NCBI GenBank assembly: GCA_021811405.1
Contig: JAJZOZ010000013.1
Location: 1 to 32,809 of the forward strand
Direction of reading: 5' to 3'
DNA: 32,809 nucleotides
Origin: a bacterium
Lineage (GTDB): Bacteria > Elusimicrobiota > Elusimicrobia > Elusimicrobiales > UBA9959
Notes under the pieces: generated by a model
What the model was told of the DNA's origin: nothing
What the model saw: the letters and a program-made list of their open reading frames with translations, nothing else
Databases searched by the model: none
Made by a program: the position numbers and the translations under genes
Part shown: piece by piece, positions 7,079 to 14,179 of the stretch
How positions within the stretch are numbered: the first letter of the stretch is position 1
Layout: each line of letters starts with the position of its first letter

Positions 7079-8284
7079 ATGGGAGTTTTTTCCAAAACGC
7101 AGCTCGAGAAATACGCCGACGCCCTTATCTGGGGCCTTTACACCGCCCGCCGGAAGGGCTTTAAGAAGCGGGAGAACATCCTGCTGCGCTGCGACCTGGA
7201 AGCCCGCGAGCTGGGCGAGGTAGTCTACCGCAAGCTGATAAAGCGCGGCTACAACGTGGTCTTCAACTTCCTGCCCACCCCGGGGCTGGAGCGCTCCTTC
7301 TACGAGCACTCCGACCCCGCGCAGCGGGCCTTCCTCGGCTCCTGGGACAAGGAGCTCTACGAGAACCTCAACGGCTACGTCTTCATCCACGCCCCGGCCT
7401 CGCTGACGCACCTTAAAGGGATAGACACGAAGCGGCAGAGCGAGGTGGCCATAGCCCGCAAGCCGCTGTTCAGGATCCGCGACGAGCGCGAGGAGAAAGG
7501 CAAGTTCGCCTGGACCCTGTGCACCTATCCCACGCCCGAGCTGGCCAGGCAGGCGAAGCTCTCCCTGAAGGGATACGCCGCCCAGATAGCCAAGGCCTGC
7601 TACCTCGACGAGCCCGACCCCGCCAAGAAGTGGGCCCAGGTCTACAGAGAGGTGACCGGCATAAAGAAGTGGCTCAACGGCCTGGGGATAGACACCATAC
7701 GCACCGAGTCCGCCTCCATGGACCTGGAGGTGAAGCTGGGCGAGAGGCGCAGGTTCCTCGGCGTCAGCGGGCACAACATCCCGAGCTTCGAGATCTTCAC
7801 CTCGCCGGACTGGCGCGGCACCCGCGGTACCTACTACGCCAACCTCCCGGCCTTCCGCGGCGGCAATTACGTGGAGAAGATCAGGCTCGAGTTCAAGGAC
7901 GGCCGCGCGGTGCGGATGTCGGCCGCCAAGGGCGACGAGTACGTCAGGAAGATCCTGGTGACCGACAAGGGCGCGGCCCAGCTGGGGGAGTACTCGCTGA
8001 CGGACCGGCGCTTCTCCAGGATAGACAGGTTCATGGCGGACACGCTGTTCGACGAGAACCACGGCGGGAAGCACGGCAACTGCCACGTGGCCATAGGCAA
8101 TTCCTACAGCGACACCTTCGCCGGGGACCCGGCGAAGCTGACGAAGGAGACCAAGGCGAAACTGGGCTACAACGACTCGGCCGTGCACTGGGACCTGATC
8201 AACACCGAGGACAAGAAGGTGACCGCCGCGCTCAAGAACGGGAAAAAGGTCACTATATACGAAAAAGGCCGGTTCAGGTACTGA
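7079..8284 (+). CDS. M29-family (AmpS/aminopeptidase T) metallo-aminopeptidase
   Basis: A 401-aa cytoplasmic protein, the usual length for peptidase family M29, which removes N-terminal residues from peptides using a two-metal centre. An N-terminal Rossmann-like region carries ENILLRCDLEARELGEVVYR. The C-terminal catalytic region shows the expected ligand motifs: FDENHGGKHGNCHVAIGNSY with H336 and the GYNDSAVHWDLI motif with H370 and D372, plus acidic residues in the preceding beta segment (..RMSAAKGDEYVRKIL). ATG 7079 is chosen for its strong Shine-Dalgarno sequence. It is monocistronic, with its own promoter and a strong terminator at 8305-8340. The insertion HGGKHG before NCH is longer than the common 'NAACH' form but keeps the key His. 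Confidence 0.9.
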   Translation: MGVFSKTQLEKYADALIWGLYTARRKGFKKRENILLRCDLEARELGEVVYRKLIKRGYNVVFNFLPTPGLERSFYEHSDPAQRAFLGSWDKELYENLNGYVFIHAPASLTHLKGIDTKRQSEVAIARKPLFRIRDEREEKGKFAWTLCTYPTPELARQAKLSLKGYAAQIAKACYLDEPDPAKKWAQVYREVTGIKKWLNGLGIDTIRTESASMDLEVKLGERRRFLGVSGHNIPSFEIFTSPDWRGTRGTYYANLPAFRGGNYVEKIRLEFKDGRAVRMSAAKGDEYVRKILVTDKGAAQLGEYSLTDRRFSRIDRFMADTLFDENHGGKHGNCHVAIGNSYSDTFAGDPAKLTKETKAKLGYNDSAVHWDLINTEDKKVTAALKNGKKVTIYEKGRFRY

Positions 8285-8304
8285 GCCGCAGGCGTCGTTC
8301 CGGG

Positions 8305-8340
8305 GAACTCCGCGGCTTCCGGGCCGCGGAGTTCTTTTTT
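8305..8340 (+). terminator. Intrinsic terminator after the aminopeptidase gene
   Basis: 12-bp stem GAACTCCGCGGC (8305-8316) with GCCGCGGAGTTC-compatible arm (8323-8334), loop TTCCGG, then six T's to 8340. Confidence 0.9.
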
Positions 8341-8424
8341 CCGTCCCGGCCCGCTGTTTACGCGCCGCCGGGAATTTAATATCATCCACGGAGGGGCAGA
8401 AATTCCGGCTTGGGGGGTTGGGAA

Positions 8425-10650
8425 ATGAAAAAACTCTGGACCTGGTTCATCCTTATTTGCGCGGGTTCTTTCGCGGTGCTCGGCCTGGTCGGCCGGGACA
8501 TATACCGCAACGCGCCGCCGATACCCGTCAGGGTGATCTCGGCCGGCGGGACGGCCGTGACGGACGACGGGGAGATAGGGCGCGGCCAGGCGGTCTGGCA
8601 GTCCATGGGCGGCATGGAGCTGGGCTCCGTATGGGGGCACGGCAGCTACGTGGCGCCGGACTGGACGGCCGACTGGCTGCACCGCGAGGTGGTCTTCGTG
8701 CTGGACGGGCTGGCGCAAAAGGAATACCGTTCCGCCTACGCCGCGCTCTCGCCGGAAAAGCAGGCCGCGCTGCGCAAGGAGACGGAGCTGATGTTCCGCG
8801 CCAACGCCTACGACCCGGCCTCCGGGACGCTGACCATACCGCCGCTGCGGGCGAAGGCCTTCCGGGAGAACCTGGCGCACTACTCCGGCATCTTCTCCGG
8901 CGGCTCGCCGGCCTTCGCGATACCGGCGGGGGCGCTGAAGGACCCCGCCAAGCTCAGGCAGCTCTGCGCGTTCTTTTTCTGGACCTCCTGGGCTTCCGCG
9001 GCGGACCGCCCCGGCGGCTCCGTCAGCTACACCAATAACTGGCCGCACGAGCCGCTGATAGGCAACGCCCCGACGGGCCAGGCCGTGGTCTGGACCGGCC
9101 TGAGCGTGATACTGCTGCTGGCCGGCATAGCCGGCATGGTCACTTTCTACGCGCGCAGGTCCTACGCGCACTCCCCGGCCGCGCCTCCGCCGGCCGCGGA
9201 CCCGTTCCTGGCGCTGCCGCTGACGCCGTCGCAGAAAGCCGTGCCGTACTATTTCGCGGTGGTGGCGCTGCTCCTGCTGGCGCAGATAGGCGTGGGCGCG
9301 GTGACGGCCCACTACGGCGTGGAAGGCAACGGGTTCTACGGCTTGCCGCTGGACCGCTGGCTGCCTTACGCGGTGACCCGCACCTGGCACATACAGCTGG
9401 GTCTCTTCTGGATAGCCACGGCCTGGCTGGCCTCGGGGCTCTTCATCGGGCCGATAATAGCCGGCCGCGAGCCGGCGGGGCAGGCCGCGGGGACTTACGC
9501 CCTGCTGGCGGCCCTCGCGGTCATAGTGGGGGGCTCGATGGCCGGCGAGTGGGCCTCCGTCTTCCACAAGTTCAAGGGCGACGCCTGGTTCTACTGGGGG
9601 CACCAGGGTTACGAGTACCTGGACCTCGGCCGGGTCTGGCAGGCCGGGCTCTTCGCTGGGCTGCTGCTCTGGCTGGCGCTGCTGGCCAGGTGCGTGCTGC
9701 CCGCCCTTAGGAAGAACGGCGAGGACAGGCACCTGCTGGGCGTCTTCCTGATGTCCACTTTCGCGATAGCGCTGCTCTACGGCGCCGGCCTGATGTGGGG
9801 CGTCCATACCAACCTGACGCTGGCCGAGTACTGGCGCTGGTGGGTGGTGCACCTGTGGGTGGAGGGGTTCTTCGAGGTCTTCGCGACGGTGGTCATAGCC
9901 TTCCTTTTCTACAGGATGGGCCTGGTGGAGCCGGGCGCCGCGGCCAGGGCCTCGCTGCTGTCGTCCACCGTCTACCTGTCCGGCGGCATCATCGGCACGC
10001 TGCACCACCTCTACTTCGCCGGCACACCGGCGGTGGCCATGGCCTTCGGCGCGGTCTTCAGCGCGCTGGAGGTGGTGCCGCTGGTGCTGATGGGCTACGA
10101 GGCCTGGGAGCACGTGCGCGTGGGCCGCATGGCGCCGTGGGTAGAGAACTACAAGTGGCCCATACGCTTTTTCATAGCGGTGGCCTTCTGGAACATGGTG
10201 GGCGCCGGGCTCTTCGGCTTCATGATAAACCCGCCGATAGCGCTGTACTACATGCAGGGCCTCAACACCACTCCGGTGCACGGCCACGGCGCGCTGTTCG
10301 GCGTCTACGGCATGCTGGGGATAGGCCTGATGCTCTTCTGCCTGCGGGCTATCAAACCCGAAGGCAGGTGGAAGGACGGCGCGCTGAACGCCGCCTTCTG
10401 GGGAATGAACGCCGGGCTGGGCATGATGATAGCGCTCAGCCTGCTGCCGCTGGGGCTGCTGCAGACGCTGGCCTCGGTGGACACGGGCTACTGGTACGCG
10501 AGGAGCGAACAGTTCATGCAGGTGCCGCTGATGAACTCGCTGCGCTGGCTGCGCGTGCCCGGGGACACGGTGTTCGCCGCCGGCGTTCTAGCGCTGGCGC
10601 TGTTCCTGGGCGGGCTGGTGACGGGCCATTCCTATGCCCGCGAGGATTAG
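8425..10650 (+). CDS. norZ: Quinol-dependent nitric oxide reductase (qNOR)
   Basis: A 741-aa integral membrane enzyme that reduces two NO to N2O with electrons from quinol. An N-terminal membrane helix and a ~190-residue periplasmic cytochrome-c-like domain without a CxxCH haem motif mark the quinol type (..GQAVWQSMGGMELGSVWGHG..). The catalytic barrel follows, with about 12 more helices. Visible ligands: H322 in TWHIQLG, H476 and the glutamate E480 in HLWVEGF, H527-H528 in GTLHHLYF (FeB), and H619/H621 in PVHGHGA (haem b and b3). ATG 8425 (MKKLWTW) is preferred over TTG 8410. No norQD, nnr or other denitrification gene is adjacent, so a stand-alone NO-detoxification role is likely (inference). 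Family confidence is high. Confidence 0.95.
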   Translation: MKKLWTWFILICAGSFAVLGLVGRDIYRNAPPIPVRVISAGGTAVTDDGEIGRGQAVWQSMGGMELGSVWGHGSYVAPDWTADWLHREVVFVLDGLAQKEYRSAYAALSPEKQAALRKETELMFRANAYDPASGTLTIPPLRAKAFRENLAHYSGIFSGGSPAFAIPAGALKDPAKLRQLCAFFFWTSWASAADRPGGSVSYTNNWPHEPLIGNAPTGQAVVWTGLSVILLLAGIAGMVTFYARRSYAHSPAAPPPAADPFLALPLTPSQKAVPYYFAVVALLLLAQIGVGAVTAHYGVEGNGFYGLPLDRWLPYAVTRTWHIQLGLFWIATAWLASGLFIGPIIAGREPAGQAAGTYALLAALAVIVGGSMAGEWASVFHKFKGDAWFYWGHQGYEYLDLGRVWQAGLFAGLLLWLALLARCVLPALRKNGEDRHLLGVFLMSTFAIALLYGAGLMWGVHTNLTLAEYWRWWVVHLWVEGFFEVFATVVIAFLFYRMGLVEPGAAARASLLSSTVYLSGGIIGTLHHLYFAGTPAVAMAFGAVFSALEVVPLVLMGYEAWEHVRVGRMAPWVENYKWPIRFFIAVAFWNMVGAGLFGFMINPPIALYYMQGLNTTPVHGHGALFGVYGMLGIGLMLFCLRAIKPEGRWKDGALNAAFWGMNAGLGMMIALSLLPLGLLQTLASVDTGYWYARSEQFMQVPLMNSLRWLRVPGDTVFAAGVLALALFLGGLVTGHSYARED

Positions 10651-10698
10651 GCGCCGCGCCGTGTCCCGGAGGAGAAGACCGGCCCGGAGCCGGCGGGA

Positions 10699-11784
10699 AT
10701 GACCGTGGAAGGCCTCGTCAGGGCCACCAGGCGCTTCTCCCGGGAGGCGGGGCGGCTGCGTTTCGGCGCGCCCGTGGCGCAGGTCTACAACCCGCTCGAC
10801 TACGCCCGCCTGCCCCACGAACAGTACCTGCGCCGCTACGCGGGCCCGGCCAGGACGGCCGTCTTCCTGGGGATGAACCCGGGTCCTTTCGGCATGGCCC
10901 AGACCGGGGTGCCTTTCGGCGACGCGGAGATGGCGCGGGGCTGGCTGGGCATAGACGCCCGGGTGGGCAGGCCGCCCCGCGAGAACCCGAAGCGGCCGGT
11001 GTACGGGTTCGCGTGCCCGCGCGCGGAGGTGAGCGGCAGGCGGTTCTGGGGCGCCATAGCCCGGCTGTACGGGACCCCGGAGGATTTTTTCTCCCGCTTC
11101 TTCGTAGCCAACTACTGCCCGCTGGTGTTCATGGAGGCCGGCGGGCGCAACCTGACCCCGGACAGGCTGCGCCGCGCCGAAAGGGAAGCACTTTACGCCG
11201 TCTGCGACGAGTACCTGCGGCGCAGTCTCGAGCTCTTCTCTCCCCGCTGGGTCGTGGGGATAGGCCGCTTCGCGGCGGGGCGCGCCGGGGAGGCCCTGGC
11301 CGGCGGCGGGGCGCGCATAGCCGCGGTCCCGCATCCCAGCCCGGCCAGCCCGGCGGCTAACAGGGACTGGGCCGGGGCTTTCGCCCGCAGGCTGGGAGAA
11401 CTGGGCCTGGCGGGTAAGGCCGGACCGGGAGGAAGCGCGATGGTGAGGATAAAAAGGATCTACGAAAAACCTTCGGCCGGGGACGGCCTGCGCGTCCTCG
11501 TCGACAGGCTCTGGCCGAGGGGAGTCTCGAAGGCGGCGGCGAAGCTGGACCTCTGGCTCAAGGAGGCCGCGCCCTCGGACGGCACCCGCAAGTGGTTCGG
11601 CCACGATCCGTCCCGCTGGGAGGGCTTCCGGGAGCGCTACCTGGCGGAGCTCGGGGCCCGGCCCGGCGCGCTGGCGCAGCTCCGGGAGCTGTGCGCCAGG
11701 GGCACCGTTACGCTGCTCTACGCGGCCAGCGACCCGGAGCACAATAACGCCGTAGTCCTCAGGGACCTGCTTTCCCGCGGCTAG
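10699..11784 (+). CDS. SMUG1-like uracil-DNA glycosylase fused to DUF488 domain
   Basis: A 361-aa protein with two unrelated parts. Residues 1-~235 are a SMUG1-type uracil-DNA glycosylase that starts base-excision repair: GMNPGPFGMAQTGVPFG at 58-74, with N60 in the active-site motif, and PHPSPASP with H212. Residues ~248-361 match the YeaO-like DUF488 family: IKRIYEKPS, VDRLWPRG with R270 and R274, KWFGHDPSRW and LLYAASDPEHNN. DUF488 function is not established. The joint is striking: GGGAGGAAGCGCG precedes an in-frame ATG at 11440 (M248), so the DUF488 part may also be translated alone. The gene lies 48 bp after the NO reductase in the same direction; NO-derived nitrosative stress deaminates cytosine to uracil, so a shared role is conceivable but unproven. 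Confidence 0.9.
   Translation: MTVEGLVRATRRFSREAGRLRFGAPVAQVYNPLDYARLPHEQYLRRYAGPARTAVFLGMNPGPFGMAQTGVPFGDAEMARGWLGIDARVGRPPRENPKRPVYGFACPRAEVSGRRFWGAIARLYGTPEDFFSRFFVANYCPLVFMEAGGRNLTPDRLRRAEREALYAVCDEYLRRSLELFSPRWVVGIGRFAAGRAGEALAGGGARIAAVPHPSPASPAANRDWAGAFARRLGELGLAGKAGPGGSAMVRIKRIYEKPSAGDGLRVLVDRLWPRGVSKAAAKLDLWLKEAAPSDGTRKWFGHDPSRWEGFRERYLAELGARPGALAQLRELCARGTVTLLYAASDPEHNNAVVLRDLLSRG
11440..11784 (+). other. Possible internal start giving a free DUF488 protein
   Basis: Within the SMUG1-DUF488 gene, GGGAGGAAGCGCG ends directly before ATG 11440, an excellent ribosome site with about 7 nt spacing. Translation from here gives a 114-aa protein equal to a stand-alone YeaO-like DUF488 protein. 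This is either a relic of two formerly separate genes or a functional second start. Confidence 0.4.
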
Positions 11785-11858
11785 TCCGGAGCGGGAAAGG
11801 AAAAGGCCCGGTCCCCCCGGTCCCGGCGCTATTTCCAGCGCCGCGCGGATATATGGTC

Positions 11859-11864
11859 TAATAT
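11859..11864 (+). promoter_or_regulatory. -10 box TAATAT, 6 nt before start codon
   Basis: Reads TAATAT-ACGACC-ATG, the spacing expected for a leaderless transcript. No Shine-Dalgarno sequence is present. A GGCGCT/AGCGCC hairpin at 11825-11842 lies just upstream without a T-run. Confidence 0.5.
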
Positions 11865-11870
11865 ACGACC

Positions 11871-13130
11871 ATGAGCACACTCCTTCAGGCTTTAAAGACG
11901 GAGCGCGGCCGCCACGTGGCGGGCGCCGTTTTCCTGGCGGGCCTGTCCGCCATGTTCCTGTTCTGCGGCTACGAGTTCATCCGCTCGCCCGCGGAGTCCA
12001 TCTTCATCGACAAGTTCGGCGCGGGCGCCAAGCCCTACGCCATAGCTCTCGTGCCGTTCATGATGGCCGCGATGATCTACGGCTACGGGCGCCTGCTTTC
12101 GGCCGTCGGCGCCAAGAAGGCGATGGCCGCGTCGATGTTGCTGAGCGCGGCCTTCTTCCTCGTGGCCTGGGCCATGCTGGGCCGCGCCGGGAAATGGTTC
12201 GCCTTCTTCCTGCTGGTCTTCAAGGAATCCTACGTAGTGATCATCTCTGAGCAGTACTGGTCCTTCGTCAACAGCGTGCTGAAGGACGAGGAGGGCAAGA
12301 TCTACAACGGCCCGGTGGCCGGGCTCGGCGCGCTCGGCTCGCTGTGCGGCGGCTGGCTGCTCGGCCATTACGCCGTGGGGCTGGGCACCAGGACCTTCGT
12401 GCTGTTCGCGGGCCTGGTGATACTGCCGGCGGCGGTGCTGTCGTGGCTGGGCTACGAGAAGGCCGGCGAGCCGAAACCGTCCGAGGCTGAGGCGGGCGGG
12501 AAGAAAGGGCACCTGCACCTGAGCATCCTGACCGAGAACCGCACCGTGCTGTTCATCGCGTTCATCATCTTCTCCGCGCAGGTGGTGGCCACCGCGCTGG
12601 ACTTCCGCTGGACCCAGCTGCTGCAGGACTTCCTGCCGGATATGGACGCGCGCACGGCCTACATGGGCCGCTTCTGGATGCACGTGAACATCTTCTCGTT
12701 CTCGATGCAGTTCCTGGCCACCCCGTTCCTGCTCAGATGGATACCGCGCCGGGGCATCCTGACCTTCATCCCCGCCGTGCATATAGTCACCTGCCTGCTG
12801 CTGTTCCTGCACCCGACGCTGGGGCTGGCCTCCGCGGCCTTCCTGCTGTTCAAGGGGATGGATTATTCCATCTTCCGGGCCTCCAAAGAGACGCTGTACA
12901 TACCGTTCTCCTACGATACCCGCTACCGCGCCAAGCAGGTGGCCGAGGCCTTCACCTACAGGTTCGCCAAGGGCCTGACTGCGACGTGGGTCTCCGCGCT
13001 GAAGACGCTGGGCACGGTGGCGCAGGGCTTCTACCCGGCGCTCGGGGCCATCTTCGCTTCCGCGTGGCTGGTGATGTCGTTCCCGCTCACGGCGGACCGC
13101 AGGCCGCCGGAGGAAAAAGCCGCCGCCTGA
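11871..13130 (+). CDS. Tlc/NTT-like (ATP:ADP antiporter family) membrane transporter
   Basis: A 419-aa polytopic membrane protein with roughly 10-12 hydrophobic helices and a polar linker near residues 200-225 (..EPKPSEAEAGGKKGH..) dividing two halves. The C-terminal half contains ALDFRWTQLLQDF and RASKETLYIPFSYDTRYRAKQ followed by a 'YRFAKG' segment, resembling the conserved 'R...KE.LY.P...YKAK..D...R' region of nucleotide translocases (AAA/Tlc family) and their MFS-like relatives in free-living bacteria. True NTT antiporters are usually near 500 aa and exchange ATP/ADP in intracellular parasites. This shorter form in a probably free-living organism may carry another substrate, so substrate is left open. 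A -10 box lies at the start codon; a shared terminator follows. Confidence 0.7.
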   Translation: MSTLLQALKTERGRHVAGAVFLAGLSAMFLFCGYEFIRSPAESIFIDKFGAGAKPYAIALVPFMMAAMIYGYGRLLSAVGAKKAMAASMLLSAAFFLVAWAMLGRAGKWFAFFLLVFKESYVVIISEQYWSFVNSVLKDEEGKIYNGPVAGLGALGSLCGGWLLGHYAVGLGTRTFVLFAGLVILPAAVLSWLGYEKAGEPKPSEAEAGGKKGHLHLSILTENRTVLFIAFIIFSAQVVATALDFRWTQLLQDFLPDMDARTAYMGRFWMHVNIFSFSMQFLATPFLLRWIPRRGILTFIPAVHIVTCLLLFLHPTLGLASAAFLLFKGMDYSIFRASKETLYIPFSYDTRYRAKQVAEAFTYRFAKGLTATWVSALKTLGTVAQGFYPALGAIFASAWLVMSFPLTADRRPPEEKAAA

Positions 13131-13149
13131 CGCCGCGCGCGGAGATAAG

Positions 13150-13178
13150 AAAGCCCGGGCAGGTCCCGGGCTTTTTTT
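13150..13178. terminator. Bidirectional intrinsic terminator
   Basis: AAAGCCCGGG (13150-13159), loop CAGGT, CCCGGGCTTT (13165-13174), with T's to 13178; A's flank the left arm. It separates the convergent transporter and PorV-like genes. Confidence 0.9.
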
Positions 13179-13192
13179 CGCCCGCGGCGGGC

Positions 13193-14155
13193 TCAGAACA
13201 CTATGGAGGCCGAGAACCGGTGCACGGTGCCGAGGTCGCCGAACGGCGAGAAGGCGTAGTCGAGCTGGTAGGAGGTGTAGCGGACCCCGCCGCCGAAGGC
13301 CACGTTGCGCAGGCCGCCCATGTCGGATATGGCCCGGGTATTGAAGCCGGCGCGCAGCGAAACGTCCATGTCCGCCCCGGCCGGTATGCGCAGCTCCGAG
13401 CCCATCGCGAGGAAGGGCAGCGCGTCCCGCGAGCCGACGATATCCGCCGTGACGGAGAAATGATCCCCGAGCTTCGTCAGCGTGCCCAGGCGCAGTATCA
13501 GCGGGAGGGGGGCCTCTTCCTTGTCGTAGCGCAGCGAGCCCATGATGTTCTGGGCCGACATCGACAGCAGGAAGGTGTTGTCGAACATGTACGGAAAATT
13601 CAGGCCTATGTCCGCCGAGACGGTGTTGTCGCCCGAGAGTATCTTGGACTTGACGAACTTGCCGGTGGCGCCCAGCACGAACCGGTCCTCCGGGTCCTTG
13701 TTGAAGCCGGTGATATAGCAGGCGAAGCCCACGCCTATGGAGGTGTCATACGGGGAGAAACTGCCCAGCGTGACGCCGCTGGGGTCGGTCCTGGTGATCT
13801 TGCCGTAGTCCATGTACTTGAAGGCCACGCCCCAGGCCCCGACGTCGCCGGCCGTCTCGGCGTAGCCGAAATACTCCAGGCTGGAGCCGGAGAGGTAGGG
13901 CGAGTGCATCAGGCCCATCGAATTCTTCTTTATGTGTATCAGGCCGGCGGGGTTCCAGTCCAGCGCGAAGGCGTCGTCGGCCAGGGCCGAGTAGGCCTCG
14001 CCCATGGCCGCCCCGCGGGCCCCCGAAGCCATCTTCAGGAACTGCCCGGAAGCCGTCCCCGCGGAGGAGCCGTCGAAGCCGGCGGCGGCCGGGCGCGGCA
14101 GGGCCAGGGCGCAGAGCGCCACGGCCGGCAGGGCCGCCCTCAGTGCTTTCCGCAT
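13193..14155 (-). CDS. PorV/UPF0164-family outer-membrane protein
   Basis: A 320-aa protein with signal peptide MRKALRAALPAVALCALALP. Right after it comes the family signature SGQFLKMASGARGAAMGE and ADDAFALDWNPAGL, known from PorV/PorQ-like and UPF0164 barrels, then about a dozen amphipathic beta strands ending ..FSASIVF with a C-terminal Phe typical of outer-membrane barrels. In Bacteroidota, PorV (LptO) is a shuttle or acceptor for type IX-secreted proteins. The start at 14155 is chosen because AAAAGGAG precedes it by 3-5 nt; ATG 14170 is in frame but overlaps this site. It lies 24 bp downstream of the giant fibronectin-III gene with no terminator between, so the two are probably co-transcribed. 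It is the intact relative of the fragment at 1874-2428. Confidence 0.88.
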   Translation of the reverse strand: MRKALRAALPAVALCALALPRPAAAGFDGSSAGTASGQFLKMASGARGAAMGEAYSALADDAFALDWNPAGLIHIKKNSMGLMHSPYLSGSSLEYFGYAETAGDVGAWGVAFKYMDYGKITRTDPSGVTLGSFSPYDTSIGVGFACYITGFNKDPEDRFVLGATGKFVKSKILSGDNTVSADIGLNFPYMFDNTFLLSMSAQNIMGSLRYDKEEAPLPLILRLGTLTKLGDHFSVTADIVGSRDALPFLAMGSELRIPAGADMDVSLRAGFNTRAISDMGGLRNVAFGGGVRYTSYQLDYAFSPFGDLGTVHRFSASIVF

Positions 14156-14179
14156 GGCTCCTTTTCCCATATCGCCGCG

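Noticed and set aside
8167-10287. 706-codon minus-strand open frame opposite the NO reductase
   Set aside because: The sense strand encodes qNOR with all metal ligands; the antisense reading has no recognisable domain.
11825-11842. GGCGCT/AGCGCC hairpin as terminator of the SMUG1 gene
   Set aside because: Only 6 bp and no T-run; it does not meet the pattern of the other strong terminators here.
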